NCBI RefSeq assembly: GCF_027409185.1
Contig: NC_084475.1
Location: 16,760,130 to 16,824,129, forward strand
Direction: 5' to 3'
Source of the DNA: Cynocephalus volans
Taxonomy: Eukaryota; Chordata; Mammalia; Dermoptera; Cynocephalidae
Length of the DNA stretch: 64,000 bases
Shown: positions 28,900 to 42,800 of the stretch, one piece after another
Position numbering within the stretch: the stretch's first letter is position 1
How the letters are laid out: the number at the start of each line of letters is the position of its first letter
Program-made: the position numbers and the translations under genes
The notes under the pieces: generated by a model
What the model was told of the DNA's origin: nothing
Databases searched by the model: none
The model's input: only the letters and a program-made list of their open reading frames with translations

Positions 28900-31800
28900 A
28901 GCATTCAACAAAGTAAAATTCACAATGGCTGGCAACCAAAGATTATGTAGAGGCAGAAAAACATGATCCGTAATGATTAGATAACTCAACCAATTGAAAC
29001 CAATTCTAACACAAGTGTTATAATTAAGAGAAGGATATTAAAATAGCTTTTATAGCGGTATTTCTTATGTTCAAAAAGCACAGTAGAGGGGCCGACCCCG
29101 TGGCTCACTCGGGAGAGTGCAGTGCTGATAACACCAAGGCCATGGGTTCGGATCCCTATATAGGGATGGCCACTGGCTGAGCTGAGTGTGGTGCTGACAA
29201 CACCAAGCCAAGGGTTGAGATCCCCTTACCAGTCATCTTTGAAAAAAAAAAAAAAAAAAGCACAGTAGAGACGTTAAAGATATGCTTTTTAAAAAGACAA
29301 ATTGAACTTATGGTAATAAAAACCAGAATACACTGGATGAGATTAATGACAGGTTGGACATTGCAGAAAAAAGATTGTAGAACTTGAAGGCATAGCGATA
29401 GAAACTATACAAAATGAACCGAGAGAAAAAGGAATTAAAAATGAGAGTAGCATCAGTGAGTTGCCAGATAACTTTGAACATTTTATAACTTGATGAAAAC
29501 TATAAACTCAGAAATACTGTACTAACTATAGAGCTCAGTGCACCCCAAGCACAGAAATGACGAAGACCATGACAAATGGCACATCATAAATTGCTCAAAA
29601 CCATTAATAAAGAGAAAATCTCAAAAGCAGCTAGGAAAAAAAAAAAAAAAAGGTATGTGGCATAAGAACAAAATTCAACGTGACAGAAGATTGCTCACTG
29701 GAAACTGCAGGCAAGAGGACAGTGAAGCGACATCTTTAATGTAAGTGAAATCCATCAACTGAGAATTCCACACCAGACAGAAATATCTTTCAAAACTGAA
29801 AGCGAGAAGCCCTTTCAGAATGGCTAAGAACGTCTGAAACTGCTCCTCCATAAAAGCCGTAAAAACACTGCAAAAATGGTCAAAATCAACTTTTCTGAAT
29901 TTCGGAAATTAATCAAAGGCTTGCAAACATCTGAGAAGCGTTTGTTCAATAAAGATGGCTGGATCTCAGCACAGCGAGCTCCACGGTGTTCTCAGCTGCC
30001 CTATTCTCAGCCCCTTTCCCCATCACTGGAGGGGCAGAGCAGATTTGGAGCTCCCAAAAAAGTCCGTTTCCCAGAGCGTTGTCATAATTTGTCTTGCAGT
30101 TCTGTGGAAAAGCCCCATTCAAAGGGCTTGTTTTTCTTTGACCTGATTCAGAGTTCACTCAGTGAGAAGCCCTATACCAAGCACGTTTTTCCAATACTAC
30201 CAGTGACAATTGTTTTACATCACAGCTGCCTGAGACAGTGCTACCAAATGGGAAAACAAGACACTGGCCAAAAAACTTAAACGGAGAATCTGGAAAATGA
30301 GATGTCCAGAGGGAGCTCTGAAAATATCCAACTTATCACTGGGAATCTAGAAAGGTCACACACGTGCAATCCATGCATTGCTTTTTCATAATATCCATTT
30401 TCCATGAACATTCTGAAGATGCTTCATATGTGCTCTTGATATGATGTGACGATAATGGCACTTTACTCTGTGATCTTCTGCCCCAAAGCTAATAACTCCA
30501 GTCTTATCATGAGAAAAATAGCAGACGAATTCCAATAAAGGGACACTTTATAGCATACACGACCAGTACTCCTCAAAACTGTCAAGATTTTCGGGCTTTG
30601 CGTTTGGGCCCAGCCCGTGGCGCACTCGGGAGAGTGCAGCGCTGGGAGCGCGGCGCGCCCGCCGCGGGTTCGGATCCTATATAGGAATGGCCGGTGCACT
30701 CACTGGCTGAGTGCCGGTCACGAAAAGGACAAAAACAAACAAAACAAAACAAAAAAAACTGTCAAGATTTTCAAAATCAAGGCAAGTCTGAGAAACTGTC
30801 ACAGCCAAAGAGGAGCCTGAGGAGATCATGGCAGCTAAATATAATGTGGTATCTTGCAACAGAATAAGGACTTTAGATAAAAACTAAAGGACTGTGAATA
30901 AACTGGTTGTTAGTTAATAATGCATCCACATTGGTTCATTAATTATAACAAATGTGGGCCGGCCCGTGGCTCAATCGGGAGAGTGTGGTGCTGATAACAC
31001 CAAGTCCACGGGTTCAGATACCTATGTAGGGATGGCCAGTTGGCTCACTTGGGAGAGCGTGGTGCTGACAACACCAAGTCAAGGGTTAAGATCCCCTTAC
31101 CGGTCATCTTTAAAAAAAAAAAAAAAAATTATAACAAATGTGCCATATTAATGCAAGATGCTAACAACAGGGGAAACTGTATGTGGGGTGGGGGCTGTAT
31201 ATGGGAACTCTGTACTATCTGCTTAATTTTTCTGTCTAAAACTGTCCTAAAAAATAAAATCCATTAAAGAAAATAAACAAACCCTACCCACAAAAGCCCT
31301 TCATGCCCAAATGGCTTCACTTATGAATTCTATCAAACATTTGAGAAAGAGATAATACCAAATTATACAAAGTCTTCCAGAAAATTAAAGAGGATGGACC
31401 TTCCCATCTCATTCTGAGACCAGCATCACCCCAATACCAAAATCAGATGGAGACATTACAAGAAAAAGACACTGCAGACCAATATCCCTTGTGAATACAG
31501 ATGCAAACTTTTAAATTAGCAAATTGAAGCCAACAACGTATGAAAATCATGACCAACCGGGGTTTATCCCAGGAATACAATGTTGGTTTGATATTCAAAA
31601 AATCAATAAATGCAATTTACTATATTAAATAACTAGAAAGGAAAACCCATATAATTATCCTAATAGACAGAAAAAGCATTTGACAAAATCTAGAATCCAT
31701 TCCTGACAAAAACTCTCAGCACACTAGGAATAGAAGGGAATTTCCTCAATCTGATAAAGGGCATTTATGAAAAATCTACAGCTGACATCTTAATTTCTCC

Positions 31801-33821
31801 CCTCAGGTCAGAAACAAGACAGAAATGTTTAGCCCATCAATTCTATTCAGCTTTGAACTGGAGGTCTTAGCCAGTACGATCAGGCATGAAAAAGACAAGG
31901 TAGCCCGATTGGAAAGGGAGAAGTAAAACTATCTTTACTCTGAGAGGACTTTATTGTCTATACAGAAAATCCAACAAAACCTTTTTTAAAAAAAGCTACT
32001 AAAATTAAGTGAATTTAGCAACTTTGCAGGATATATGATCAATCTACAAAAACCAGTTGTAGGGCTGCTGAGTTAGCTCACTTGGTCTGAGTGCGGTGCT
32101 GATAACCACCAAGGCTCGGGTCCCCATACCAGCAAGCTGCCCCCCAAAAGAAAAACCAAAAACCAATTGTATTTTTATGTATTAGCAAGAAGAATTAGAA
32201 ATTGAAATAAAGGGCCGGCCTGTGGCTCCCTCGGGAGAGTGCGGTGCTGATAAAACCAAGGCCGCGGGTTCGGATCCCTATATAGGGATGGCTGGTTCAC
32301 TCACTAGGTGAGTGTGGTGCTGACAACACCAAGGCCGCGGGTTCGGATCCTATATAGGGATGGCCGGTTTGCTCACTTGGGAGAGTGTGGTGCTGACAAC
32401 ACCAAGTCAAGCATTAAGATCCCCTAACCAGTCATCTTTGAAAAAAAAAAAAAGGAGAAATTGAAATAAAAAACCAAAATATCCATAATAGCACCAAAAA
32501 TATAAAATAATTAGGGATAAATCTGACATAAGATGCTAAAGACCTATACAATAAAAACTACAAAATATTTTTGACATAAATTAAAGAAGACCTAAGTAAA
32601 TAGGGAGATATACTGTGCTTATGAGTTCCAAGACTCGGCGCTGTTAATACTCCTCAACGTAACGTTTAGATTGAACACAATCCTTGTCGAGATCTCAGCA
32701 GGATGTTTTTAGAAACTGAAAAGTTGATCCTAAAATTGAGAGGGAAATGCAAATTACCTAGATGAGCCAAAAACTCTGAAAAAGAACAAAAGTGGAGGAT
32801 TAATACCATCTGATTTCAAGAATTATTAGGGCTGGCTGGTTAGCACAGTGGGTTAGTGCATGAGGTTATAATACCAAGGTCAAGGGTTTAGATCCCCATA
32901 CCAGCCAGCTGCCAACCCCCCCCAAATTATTATAAAATTACGATAATTAAAACGATAATCAAAACAGGACAGTGTTGGTGTAAAGACAGACAAGTAGATA
33001 AATGGAACAGAATATATGAGGGTACTTCAAAAAGTTTGTGGAAAAATGAAATTAAAAGCCAATTATGAATCTTTCCATCAACTTTTCGAAGACTCTTCAT
33101 ATATCCCAGAAATAAACTTAAACATCCTTGTATATGGACAACTGATGTTCCTTTTTGTTGTTGTTGGACGGCAGGGACAGGGGTGGAACCCTGGACCTTG
33201 GTGTTACCTGCACCATGCTCCAACCAACTGCGCTAACCGGCCAGCCCAGATAACTGATTTTTTGACAAAGGTTCAAAGGCAATTTAGTGGAGAAGGGATA
33301 TGTTTTTCAATAAATGGTGTCGGAACAACTGGATATCCACATGCAAATAGTCAGCTTGGATCCCTGTCTCACACTAGGTATGAAAATTAACTCAAAATGA
33401 ATCATGGACCTAAATATAAAACTTAAAGTGATAAGATTTCTAGAAGAAAACACACGAGAAAAATCTTCGTGACCCTGCATTAGGCAAAAATTTCTTAGAT
33501 ACAACATCTGAAGCATCATCCATAAAATAATAAATCGATAAGCTGGAGTTTATCAAAACCAAAAATTCTGCTCTTCAAAAGTCACTGTTAAGAGAATAAA
33601 GAGCCAAAAAAAAAAAAAAAAAGAGAGAATAAAGAGCCACAGAATGAGAGAAAATCTTTTAAAAATATACATCGAATAGAGGACTTGTATCCAGAATATA
33701 TAAAGAACTCTTAAAACTCAATAATAAGAAAACAGGGGCTGGCCAATTAGCTCAGTTGGTCAGGGTGTGGTGCTGACAACACCAAGGTCAAGGGTTCAGA
33801 TCTCTGTACCAGCCAGCCACC

Positions 33822-33857
<36 letters not shown>

Positions 33858-36800
33858 CAAACAACCCAATTTTTTTGTTTGTTTTTTTTAAAGATGACCA
33901 GTAAGGGGATCTCAACCCTTGACTTGGTGTTGTCAGCACCACGCTCAGCCAGTGAGTGAACCGGCCATCCCTATATAGAGACCTGAACCCGTGGCCTTGG
34001 TGTTATCAGCACTGCACTCTCCCGAGTGAGCCACGGACCGGCCCAAACAACCCAATTTTTTAAATGGACAAAATATTTGTCTTTTTTTTTTTTTTTTTTT
34101 TTGTTTTTTCGTGACCGGCACTCAGCCAGTGAGTGCACCGGTCAGTCCTATATAGGATCCGAACCCGCGGCGGGAGTGTCGCCGCGCTGCCAGCGCAGCA
34201 CTCTACCAAGTGTGCCACGGGCTCGGCCCATGGACAAAATATTTGGACACTTCATCGAAGAAGATATACAGATGGCAAATGAAAAAAGATGGTCAAAATC
34301 ATTAGTAATTAGGGAAATGCAAATTAAAACCACAATGAAATACCATTACACACCTACTAGAAAGGGTGAAATTAAAAAGACTGATCATGCCAACTATGGG
34401 TGAAGATGTATAGATAGCAACAGGAGCTCTCAGACCCTGCTCGTGGAGATGCAGAATGGTACAGCCACTCCGGAGAACAGTTTGGCAGTTTCTTAAAAAG
34501 TTAAACATACCCCTACCATGTGGCCCAGCCATTCCGCGCCTAGGTATTTGTCTAAGAGAAATGAAAGCACACATCCAAAGACTTGTGTGCGAATGTTCAC
34601 AGCAGCTTTATTTAATAGCCCTGTAGTGGATTGAATTATGTCCCCCCAAACTCACTGGAGCTTGAACTGTGTCCCCTAAATTTTATGTATTAGAAACTTG
34701 GTCCCCACTGTGACTGTTAAGAGGATGGGAAATCCTATTACGGTAATTGAAAGATGGAGCCTTGAAGAGGTGATTGGATTGTAGGACCGTGCCATAATGT
34801 ATGGACTAAAAATAGGGAGTTGTTCTGAGGGCTTTAAAAAGAGAGTGAATGAAGAGGTTACTCTCTGCTCTCTCTGCTTCCACCATCTTGCAACGTGAGA
34901 CCCCTGGGTCACTTTCGCTACCACCAGATGAACTTTGGACTTCCCAGCCTCAGAAACTGTAAGCAATAAATTTCATTTTCTTATACATCACCCCGTTTCA
35001 AGTATTTTGTTAGAACCAACACAAAATAGACTATTGCAAGCCACAAACCAGAAACAACCTCAATATCCACCAGCTAATGAATGCACAAATAAATAGTGGT
35101 ATATCCACATAATAGAGTGCTACTTGGCAATAAAAGGGAATGAACTGCTAATATATGCAACCACAGGGATGAATCTCAAATATTTATGCTGAGTGAAAGA
35201 AGCCAGACAAAAGAGAGTACCTACTGTATGACTCCACTGATATAAAATTCTAGAGCTGGCCGGTTAGCTCAGTTGGTTAGAGCATAATGTTATACTACCA
35301 AGGTCAAGGATTCAGATAGTGCACTGGCCAGCCACCAAAAAAAAAAAAAAAAATCTAGAAAATGCAAACTATGCTATAGTGCTAGGAAGCGGGTCAGTGG
35401 TTGCCTGGGAATGAGGAAGCGGTAGGAAGGGAGCCAAGTACAAAGGGTGCTTTCTGAAGTTTATTGCACATTTTGGTACATCTCATGTTGATCGTAGTGA
35501 TGGTTTCACACATGCAGATGTATGTCAAAATACACTTTAAATATGTGCAATTTATTGTATGACAATTACACCTCAATAAAGCTTTTTATTTTTTTTTTAC
35601 ACAAAGGCAGCACAGGATATTGCAGGTTTATTTTAGTGGGAATCCCCCCTCCACCCTATTATTAAAAATATGCCTCTCCATAAACCACAGCCAGTGGTGC
35701 CGTCTCTCTCACTCAGTACTAACCCTGACCAGAGGCTGCATTGTGAGCCCTTACAATCATTTGTAGTCAGAGTCCACATTCAGATGATTACAATCTTAAA
35801 TCTGCAATTTGAGCCAAATCCATTGGCCAGCACCTATAATAGTGCAAACGTACCAGCTCTTTTTAGGGAATTCTCTGGCCAGGATGGCAAGGGCATCACC
35901 CCACTTGTAGTGCCCCTTCCCTGGATACTGGGAGACCTTAAAATCCCAGCAAAGCAATTCCTACTACTCTCAAAGAACCTACAAAATTTCAGGAAGAATG
36001 AGATATTTACAATGTCTTGGAACTTTACCTGGTCAGAGCTTTCCCAATCTGGAGGCATGATACTTCCCTCTGAGGTCAAAACTGCCTCTTCAGAGGCACA
36101 GCAGCACCGTCATAGCAGCAAATTGTCCCAGCCCTGGGGCTACTCTCAGCGCTGCTCAAAATCACTCAATAAGAACACTATTCAAGTATCTTGTGTTCCT
36201 TCTGTATTGTTGCATAACAAATTACCAGAAACATAGCAACCTTAACAACACAAGTTTATTATCTCATGATGGTTTTGTGGGTCATGAGCCTGGACACGTG
36301 GTAGCTAGGGTCTCACAGTCTGCAATCCAGGTATTGGACAAGCTATGGTCTCATCTGAGGCCCAGGGGTCCACTTCCAAACTTATTCAGATTGTTGCCAG
36401 AATTCAGCTCCTGGGGGTTGTATGGCTGAGGTCTCTGTTTTCTTGCTGGCTGTTGGCCAGAGATGACTCTCAATTCCTAGAGGTTGTCCTCGGATCCTAG
36501 CTGCAGGGCCCCCATAGGCAGTTTGCACATCTCTCTGATGCTTCACATTTTTTAAAATGGCTCACCTGATTAGGTCAAGTCTGCCCAGCACAATCTCTCT
36601 TAGATGAATTCAAAGTCAATTGGGTTCTGCACATACCCAACGGGAGGGGATTAAACAGAGTGTACACTAGGGGGCAGGAATCTTGGTGGCTTAGAGCTCT
36701 GCCTACAACTTGTGCCCTAGAAAGGCCTACTGGACCTAAAATCAATCACTGCAAATGGAACAAAGGAGGAAAGGAAACTGATGCCACAGAAAGACTTTTA

Positions 36801-39800
36801 AAGCAAGTCTTTAGCAGACACCAAAGCGTTGCCAGTGTCAGAAAATCACTCCGGAAGCCAAAGTTCAGTTATTTTTATAACAAAAGATGGCAGAAAAAAT
36901 TCAGCAAAACTCATAAGACGAGCTGGTCATTCATGAAATGTCTCAAGAGGAAAAAGGGGACTGTATGTGTTTCTTATGGCTGCTGTAACAAATGACTATA
37001 AACTTTGTGGCTTAAAACACCAAATTTATACCAAGGTCCAGAGTTCAATCCCTGTACTGGCCAGCACAAAAAAAGAAAAAAAAGAAAAAAAGAAAAAGAA
37101 AAAAAATACACAAATCTGTCATCTTACGGTGCAGAACGTCAGAAGTCCAAAACCAGTTTCACTGGGCAAAAGCCAAGGTGCTGGCAGGGCTGTTTCCTTC
37201 AGCTTGTGATGGTTGCCAGCTTTCCTTGACTTTGACCATGTCACCCTCTGCTCTTCTGTAGCAGTATCTCCTTCTTATAAAGACCTCTGTGATTATGTCG
37301 TTGGACCCACCTGGATGACCCAGGCTAATCTCTCCACCTCGAGATTCCTAACTTCACCACATCTGCAAAGTCCCTTTTGCCACGTAAGGCAACATTTCCA
37401 GGTTCTGGGGATGAGGACGTGGATATCTTGGGGGACTATCATTCAGCCCACCACAGTGACGAAAACCAGAGTCATGGTTTTTACAGAACACTTTGGAATT
37501 CTTGAAAAATGGACATAATAGCTACAGAGGTAGGGGGAGAAATAGGATCCTAGAAAAATTGGCATTTTTTTTTTTAAAGATGTCTGGTAAGGGGATCTTA
37601 ACCCTTGACTTGGTGTTGTCAGCACCACGCTCTCCCAAGTGAGCTAACCAGCCATCCCTTTATAGGATCCGAACCCGTGGCCTTGGTGTTATCAGCACCG
37701 CACTCTCCCAAGTGAGCCACAGGCTGGCCCCAAACTGGCAGTTTTTTTTTTTTTTTTTTTTAAAAGATGACCGGTAAGGGGATCTCAACCCTTGGCTCGG
37801 TGTTGTCAGCACCATGCTCAGCCAGTGAGCAAACCGGCCATCCCTATATAGGATCCGAACATGTGGCCTTGGTGTTGTCAGCACCGCACTCTACCGAGTG
37901 AGCCACGGGCCGGCCTCAAACTGGCAGTTTTACATCAAATGAAACCCATGTTGTTTCCGAGGGTGAAAGGAACTGGGAATGAGCAGCGTCACTGTTGACC
38001 TCCTAACACAATCCACACTTCAGACTCATCTAGATGTCCAGAGAACCAAAGGACAGCCACACAGCCCCTCCCTGTGAGGAAAACCTGGAGACAGAAACAC
38101 CCCTCTGTGGCTTTGTCGCTTACTCTCTGCACCCCCCAAGTGAAGAATTTTGGAGTCAGAGATGTCACCCTATGTTACAATGACTTCTTAACTCCCCACA
38201 CCTTCTGAGATCATCCATATCATAAAATTTACTAACCAAAATGTGTCTCATGCCGTCTCTCTCCATATCTCAGTAAATCTAAGACGGTCTGTGTCGTTTT
38301 TTTGGTTTTTTTTTTTTTTTTTGCGTGTGGCAGCTGGCCACTATAGGGATCTGAACCCTTGACCTTGGTGTTATCAATACCAAGCTCTAACCAACTGAGC
38401 TAATCGGCCAGCCCCTAAAATGGTATCATTTTCAGATGCACCATTATTTTTTGTACCTGACAATTAATTATAAAATGCCACCAACTCCAAGACACATCGT
38501 GATTTCAGAGATGTTAAAATAGAGGAGGGGGATATCCATCTTAGAATCAATGAATAAGGGCCGGCCAGGTAGCTCAGTTGGTTAGAGCATGATGCTGAAA
38601 ACACCAAGGTCCAGGGTATGATCCTTGTACCAGCCAGCCATCAAAAATCAGTGAATATATTTTGATTCAAGCTGCACTTAAGCCCTTCCTGCTCTGTTAA
38701 CCTGTTAGGTTGTGATCCCCTGAACAATCAAGATATAGGATTAACTCTCTAGCCTGAGGCATCCAGCCATCCCTCCTGAACTGGGGCTTTCTAGCCTTAC
38801 TGACCTCACCGAAATCCCTACCCCACACCCTGCTATTTCCGTGAGCTCAGTACAATACAAAATTCTCTGTCTTCCTTTTGGTTTGGGGGAGGGGGGGTTG
38901 GTGCTGGCCGGTAGGGGGATGCAAACCCTTGACCTTGGTATTACAACACCATGCTCTAACCAATACTTGTTTTCCTGGGGATGTGCCATGAAGTCAGACT
39001 TACTCTTTTGCCCAGTTAGTTAAAACCAGGTTCAATCTTGTGAAGCCCTTTTCCTAAATTGCTTCACTATTCTTTCAGTCCCAAAGTAGAAGAAACCCAA
39101 ATGGTAATTGTAACCAAACAGGCTAACAGTGGAGGGGCTTCAAAGAAATGCATTTTGACTCAAAATATATTCATTGATTCTCAGATAGACATTCCCCCTC
39201 CAATCCCCACCTCAGGAATCCTAATTCCAACCAGAGCTCCTTATAAGACCCCAATTTCCCCAATATTCTCAAAATATGTATTACGTAGTTTTGTTCCAGA
39301 TTTTGGTTCAATTAATACAGGAATATTACTTTACTATCCAAAGCTCCTACTCTGGTGACTTAACCAGCATGCATTCCACGGACAGCAAAGTGTTTCCATG
39401 GGGAGATTCCTGCTCATCCTGCTTTCTATCTTTGTCGTGCTCTCCAATTTTTGCCTTCAGGGTCCCAGGAGATTTGGGCCTGGATTCCTCAAGATTACAA
39501 CAAAGGGTAATATTGTCTTCTGGCCATTTTAAACTTGTCCAGTATGTTAAAGACTTTTACTGCCTCTCCCTCGATGGATGCCTATAAAGAAGAGTTTTCT
39601 ACTTTGTTTAGCCTGTCACAAAAGCTTCAAAGAGAAAAATGTCCTTTACTTTGGGCATGCTATTTCTGCAAGAGAATACCTGTCTTCGAGGTCCCTGGAC
39701 CTAGTAAAATGGTCACTGGAAGATTGTTAAATTCTTCCATTGTTACATGCCTGCCACAGTTGAGCTAGCTGGCACTTAGATTCATTACCTCGGTCAGGGG

Positions 39801-42800
39801 AAACTGAAGAAGCTTTTTCCTCCTTTAAGCAAGTTTGGGCTAAAGCTCTAGGGTTGGGTCTCCCTGGTTACAGTAAATCTTTTAATCTTTCTTAACCATT
39901 AAAAGGAGGAGGGGGGAGGCGGAGGGAAGGGGTGAGGATGGAGGGAGGAAAGCAGGAGCAGCTGCAGCATCATCTTTGGGTACCTGAGCCACGTTGTGAA
40001 GGACTGCTCGGCTGCCTGTTAGAAAGCTGATTTATGTCCTTTTTTACATTCAAGTCCTGGAATAGGCATCTTCCACTTTCATCCTAAATTCCTTTCACTG
40101 TTGCTACCACATGGGCAGCCTCCTTTCTCATATCTACGTAGCAAAGCATGGAATGTTTCTCCTCTGTGCCCACTGCACCACTGTGCTCGAAGCCCTCTGT
40201 TCAGTCTAGGCTCTCCACTCACGATGCGGGCAGGTGGGGCACCTCCCCATGCCTTACAGTTACCATCGTCTGCCAAAACCCAGAATTGACCTGAGAAACA
40301 CCCAGTTTTAAAATCCTGACTTCATATTTACGTTAAAGGGTCCTTCCAGCCATGCAATCTAGAACATGCATCGTATGTTCTCGGCTTAAGGTAGAGAAAC
40401 TCGGGCCGGCCCGTGGCTCACTCAGGAGAGTGCGGTGCTGATAACACCAAGGCCACGAGTTCGGATCCTATATAGAGATGGCCACTTAGCTCACTTGGGT
40501 GAGCGTGGGGCTGACAACACCAAGTCAGGGGTTAAGATCCCCTTACCAGTCATCTTTAAAAAAAAAAAAAAAAAAAGGTAGAGAAACTCCCTGTCGCTTT
40601 CACTATGGTCGGTGCAGAGGCTGAACTTGCCATTACCAGAGCTTGTTAATATTCATATTTATTCTCTCTTGCTTCTGGAGTTGTTCACGATTAGGATCAA
40701 CAGTCAAAACACTGATGCTTTCTTACCTCTGTAGAAGTGAAAATGTAAGTAAAAAGTAAAGGGTTTTTTTTTTTTTTTTTTTAATACTGGGATGTGTAAA
40801 CAAGCTTTGGCTTTAAAGAATAAACAGAGAAAGCAGAGGCCACCTTTTTCTAGGCCACTTTTCTTTTGTTTGCAGTGTCCTCTTGCAACTCTTCCTGATT
40901 CCCCTTTCCGCTGAGGGCCCGGAATTCAGAAAAGAGTCTTGGAGACTGGCAGGATGTCTTTTGTACCCAGATAATATTTTTGCACTCCCCCAGATGGCCA
41001 CTTGATGGCGCCAAAAGGTTTACTCTTCACCCTGCTTCCGCCTTTCACCCTCCTGCCCATACGCTGGTACTTCAAAAAAATTCATGGAAAAACTCACATA
41101 ATCTTTTAATTCTGTTTTTCAGAAAACTTTTTCAAGTACCCTAGAATGTTTACTGATCCTGTTTGAGTAACCCAGTTGCACAAAGCCAGGAGAAGGATTG
41201 TCAAGACCAAAAGGGCAGCTAATCCTCATTTTTGAAGGCCTTTTTGAAAAATAATCCAGTTTAATTTTATTCAGGTGAACAAAGGTTGGGGATTTTAAAA
41301 CGATCTGGTCATCCTGTGCACTGTCTCAGAACAGACAGATGCATGCCTGTGTGCAAAAGTCACCATCAGCAAAGGGCCCCCTACAGAGGTTTTATTTCCA
41401 GAATTGCTCAGCTTGGTCCACTGAGAGCGAAGGGACTTGTGCATTTCTGGACAGACTGTAAAGGAAGTTTGAAAACCTACAAAAGGAAATTAAAATGGCA
41501 CTCAAGTACCGTTTTCCATCCAATCAGTTGGCAAAGCTCAAAAAATTGGGTACTGACATATGGCACTGGGGCAGATGTCAGAAAGAGTCCTCTCCCATGG
41601 TGCTGGTGGGAGTCTAAACTGGAATAAAATCGATGGAAGGCGGGCCGACCCCGTGGCACACTTGGGAGAGTGCGGCGTTGGGAGCGCAGCAGTGCTCCCG
41701 CCCACGGGTTCGGATCCTATATAAGGATAGCCGGTGTGCTGCTCACTGGCTGAGCGCAGTGCGGCCGGTCACAAAAAGACAAAAAACAAACAACAACAAA
41801 AAATCCATGGAAGGCAATTTGGCAACAGCTAGCCAAGATACAAGTGCACATTCCATTTCTAGGAATGTATCCTTTTCACACATTTGAGTGTCACCATGGA
41901 GCAATTGTTATAAGATTGCAAAAAATAGGGCTGGCTGGTTGGCTCACTTAGTTACAGCAAGGTCAAGGGCTGGATACCCATACTGGCCAGCTGCCAAAAA
42001 AAAAAAAAAAAAGACTAGAAAAAACATTTAAAATATCCATAGTGTGGAACTTGTGAAATAAATTATGAACATCTATATAACAGAATACTGTGTAAAAAGA
42101 AAGAAGCTCTGGGGACCCCACCAAAGACCACTGCCCAGGCCCCCCATTTGTTCACCGCTTGTGAGGCCCTCCAGCCATCAGTAATCGCTTGCTCCAGCTC
42201 TTGCCAGGTGACCATGGTGACTTCTTCTCCATCAGGTATCAAAGTCAACCTCCGGCCCACATGTTCCTGACAATAACAGAAAACACACACCCCCACACAC
42301 CCTAGTTTAATCCCAGGAAGCTTTAGGTACAGACCCAGGCTAACAGGATTGGGTGGGTCCCTCCACAGCCCTACCCCCAGGGAGAATTCATTGTTTTTCA
42401 AGGGACTAGCAAGTCTGGCTGGTTCTCAGTCCCATGCGGGACCCAATAGAGTGTTGGGCAGGGATGGAAAGATTTCCTCATTAATCTGGGAGCAGAGCCC
42501 AGAGAAGCAGAGGGCACCTACCACCCTGCCCTGGAGGGATGCAGGCTTCCAGAGTGTGAGTCTGGACAAGTCCTGGAAAGAGGGGCCAGGCTGAGGACAA
42601 CCCTTCCCCCCAGCCCCTGGAGGCCCCTTTCCCACAGAACTGGCCCATATTACCAGGAAGCCCTCTCGGTCTTTGATTAGATTCTCTAAGTCATCGATCC
42701 TCTGGAGGAGCTCCTGGAAGAAGAGTTCAGACATGGAGGATCACAGCAGCCCCACCCATGGCCTCTACACGCACGTGCAACTGACTCAGAGCGAGAGGAG

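Larger units (their letters stand above)
27830..29830 (+). mobile_element. Old LINE-1 pieces (3' end, then 5'/ORF1 region)
   Basis: 27830-28012 resembles an L1 3' end. 28015-29830 resembles the 5' UTR to ORF1 of an old L1 or HAL1 (AGCCAAGATGGAGTC start, AATGACAGGTTGGACATTGC, ATTCCACACCAGACAGAAAT). It is broken by SINEs at 28739 and 29088 and by an AC microsatellite. Confidence 0.55.
31275..35585 (+). mobile_element. LINE-1 (ORF2 to 3' end) with nested insertions
   Basis: Degraded L1 ORF2 sequence (GGTTTATCCCAGGAATACAA, AGACAGAAAAAGCATTTGAC) continues through the typical 3' segment (GGGAAATGCAAATTAAAACC, TTCACAGCAGCTTTATTTAA) to CACCTCAATAAAGC at about 35570. It is interrupted by at least eight SINEs, a MITE and an LTR. 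No intact reading frame remains. Confidence 0.82.
41470..42075 (+). mobile_element. LINE-1 3' fragment with SINE insertions
   Basis: Resembles the 3' end of an old L1 (GTGCTGGTGGGAGTCTAAAC, TTCTAGGAATGTATCC, CAGAATACTGTGTAAAAAG). It is broken by SINEs at 41642 and 41927. Confidence 0.6.
27407..42155 (-). other. QRICH2 intron 4, repeat-rich
   Basis: A 14.7-kb intron filled by LINE-1 fragments, MaLR-like LTRs and about 18 tRNA-Ile SINEs, listed separately. The stretches 35600-36180 and 38970-40400 contain no element or gene I recognise; short open frames there are not convincing. Confidence 0.7.

Noticed and set aside
39059-39768. Possible retroviral or host coding remnant
   Set aside because: Three short overlapping frames with no motif I can identify; not enough to call a gene.
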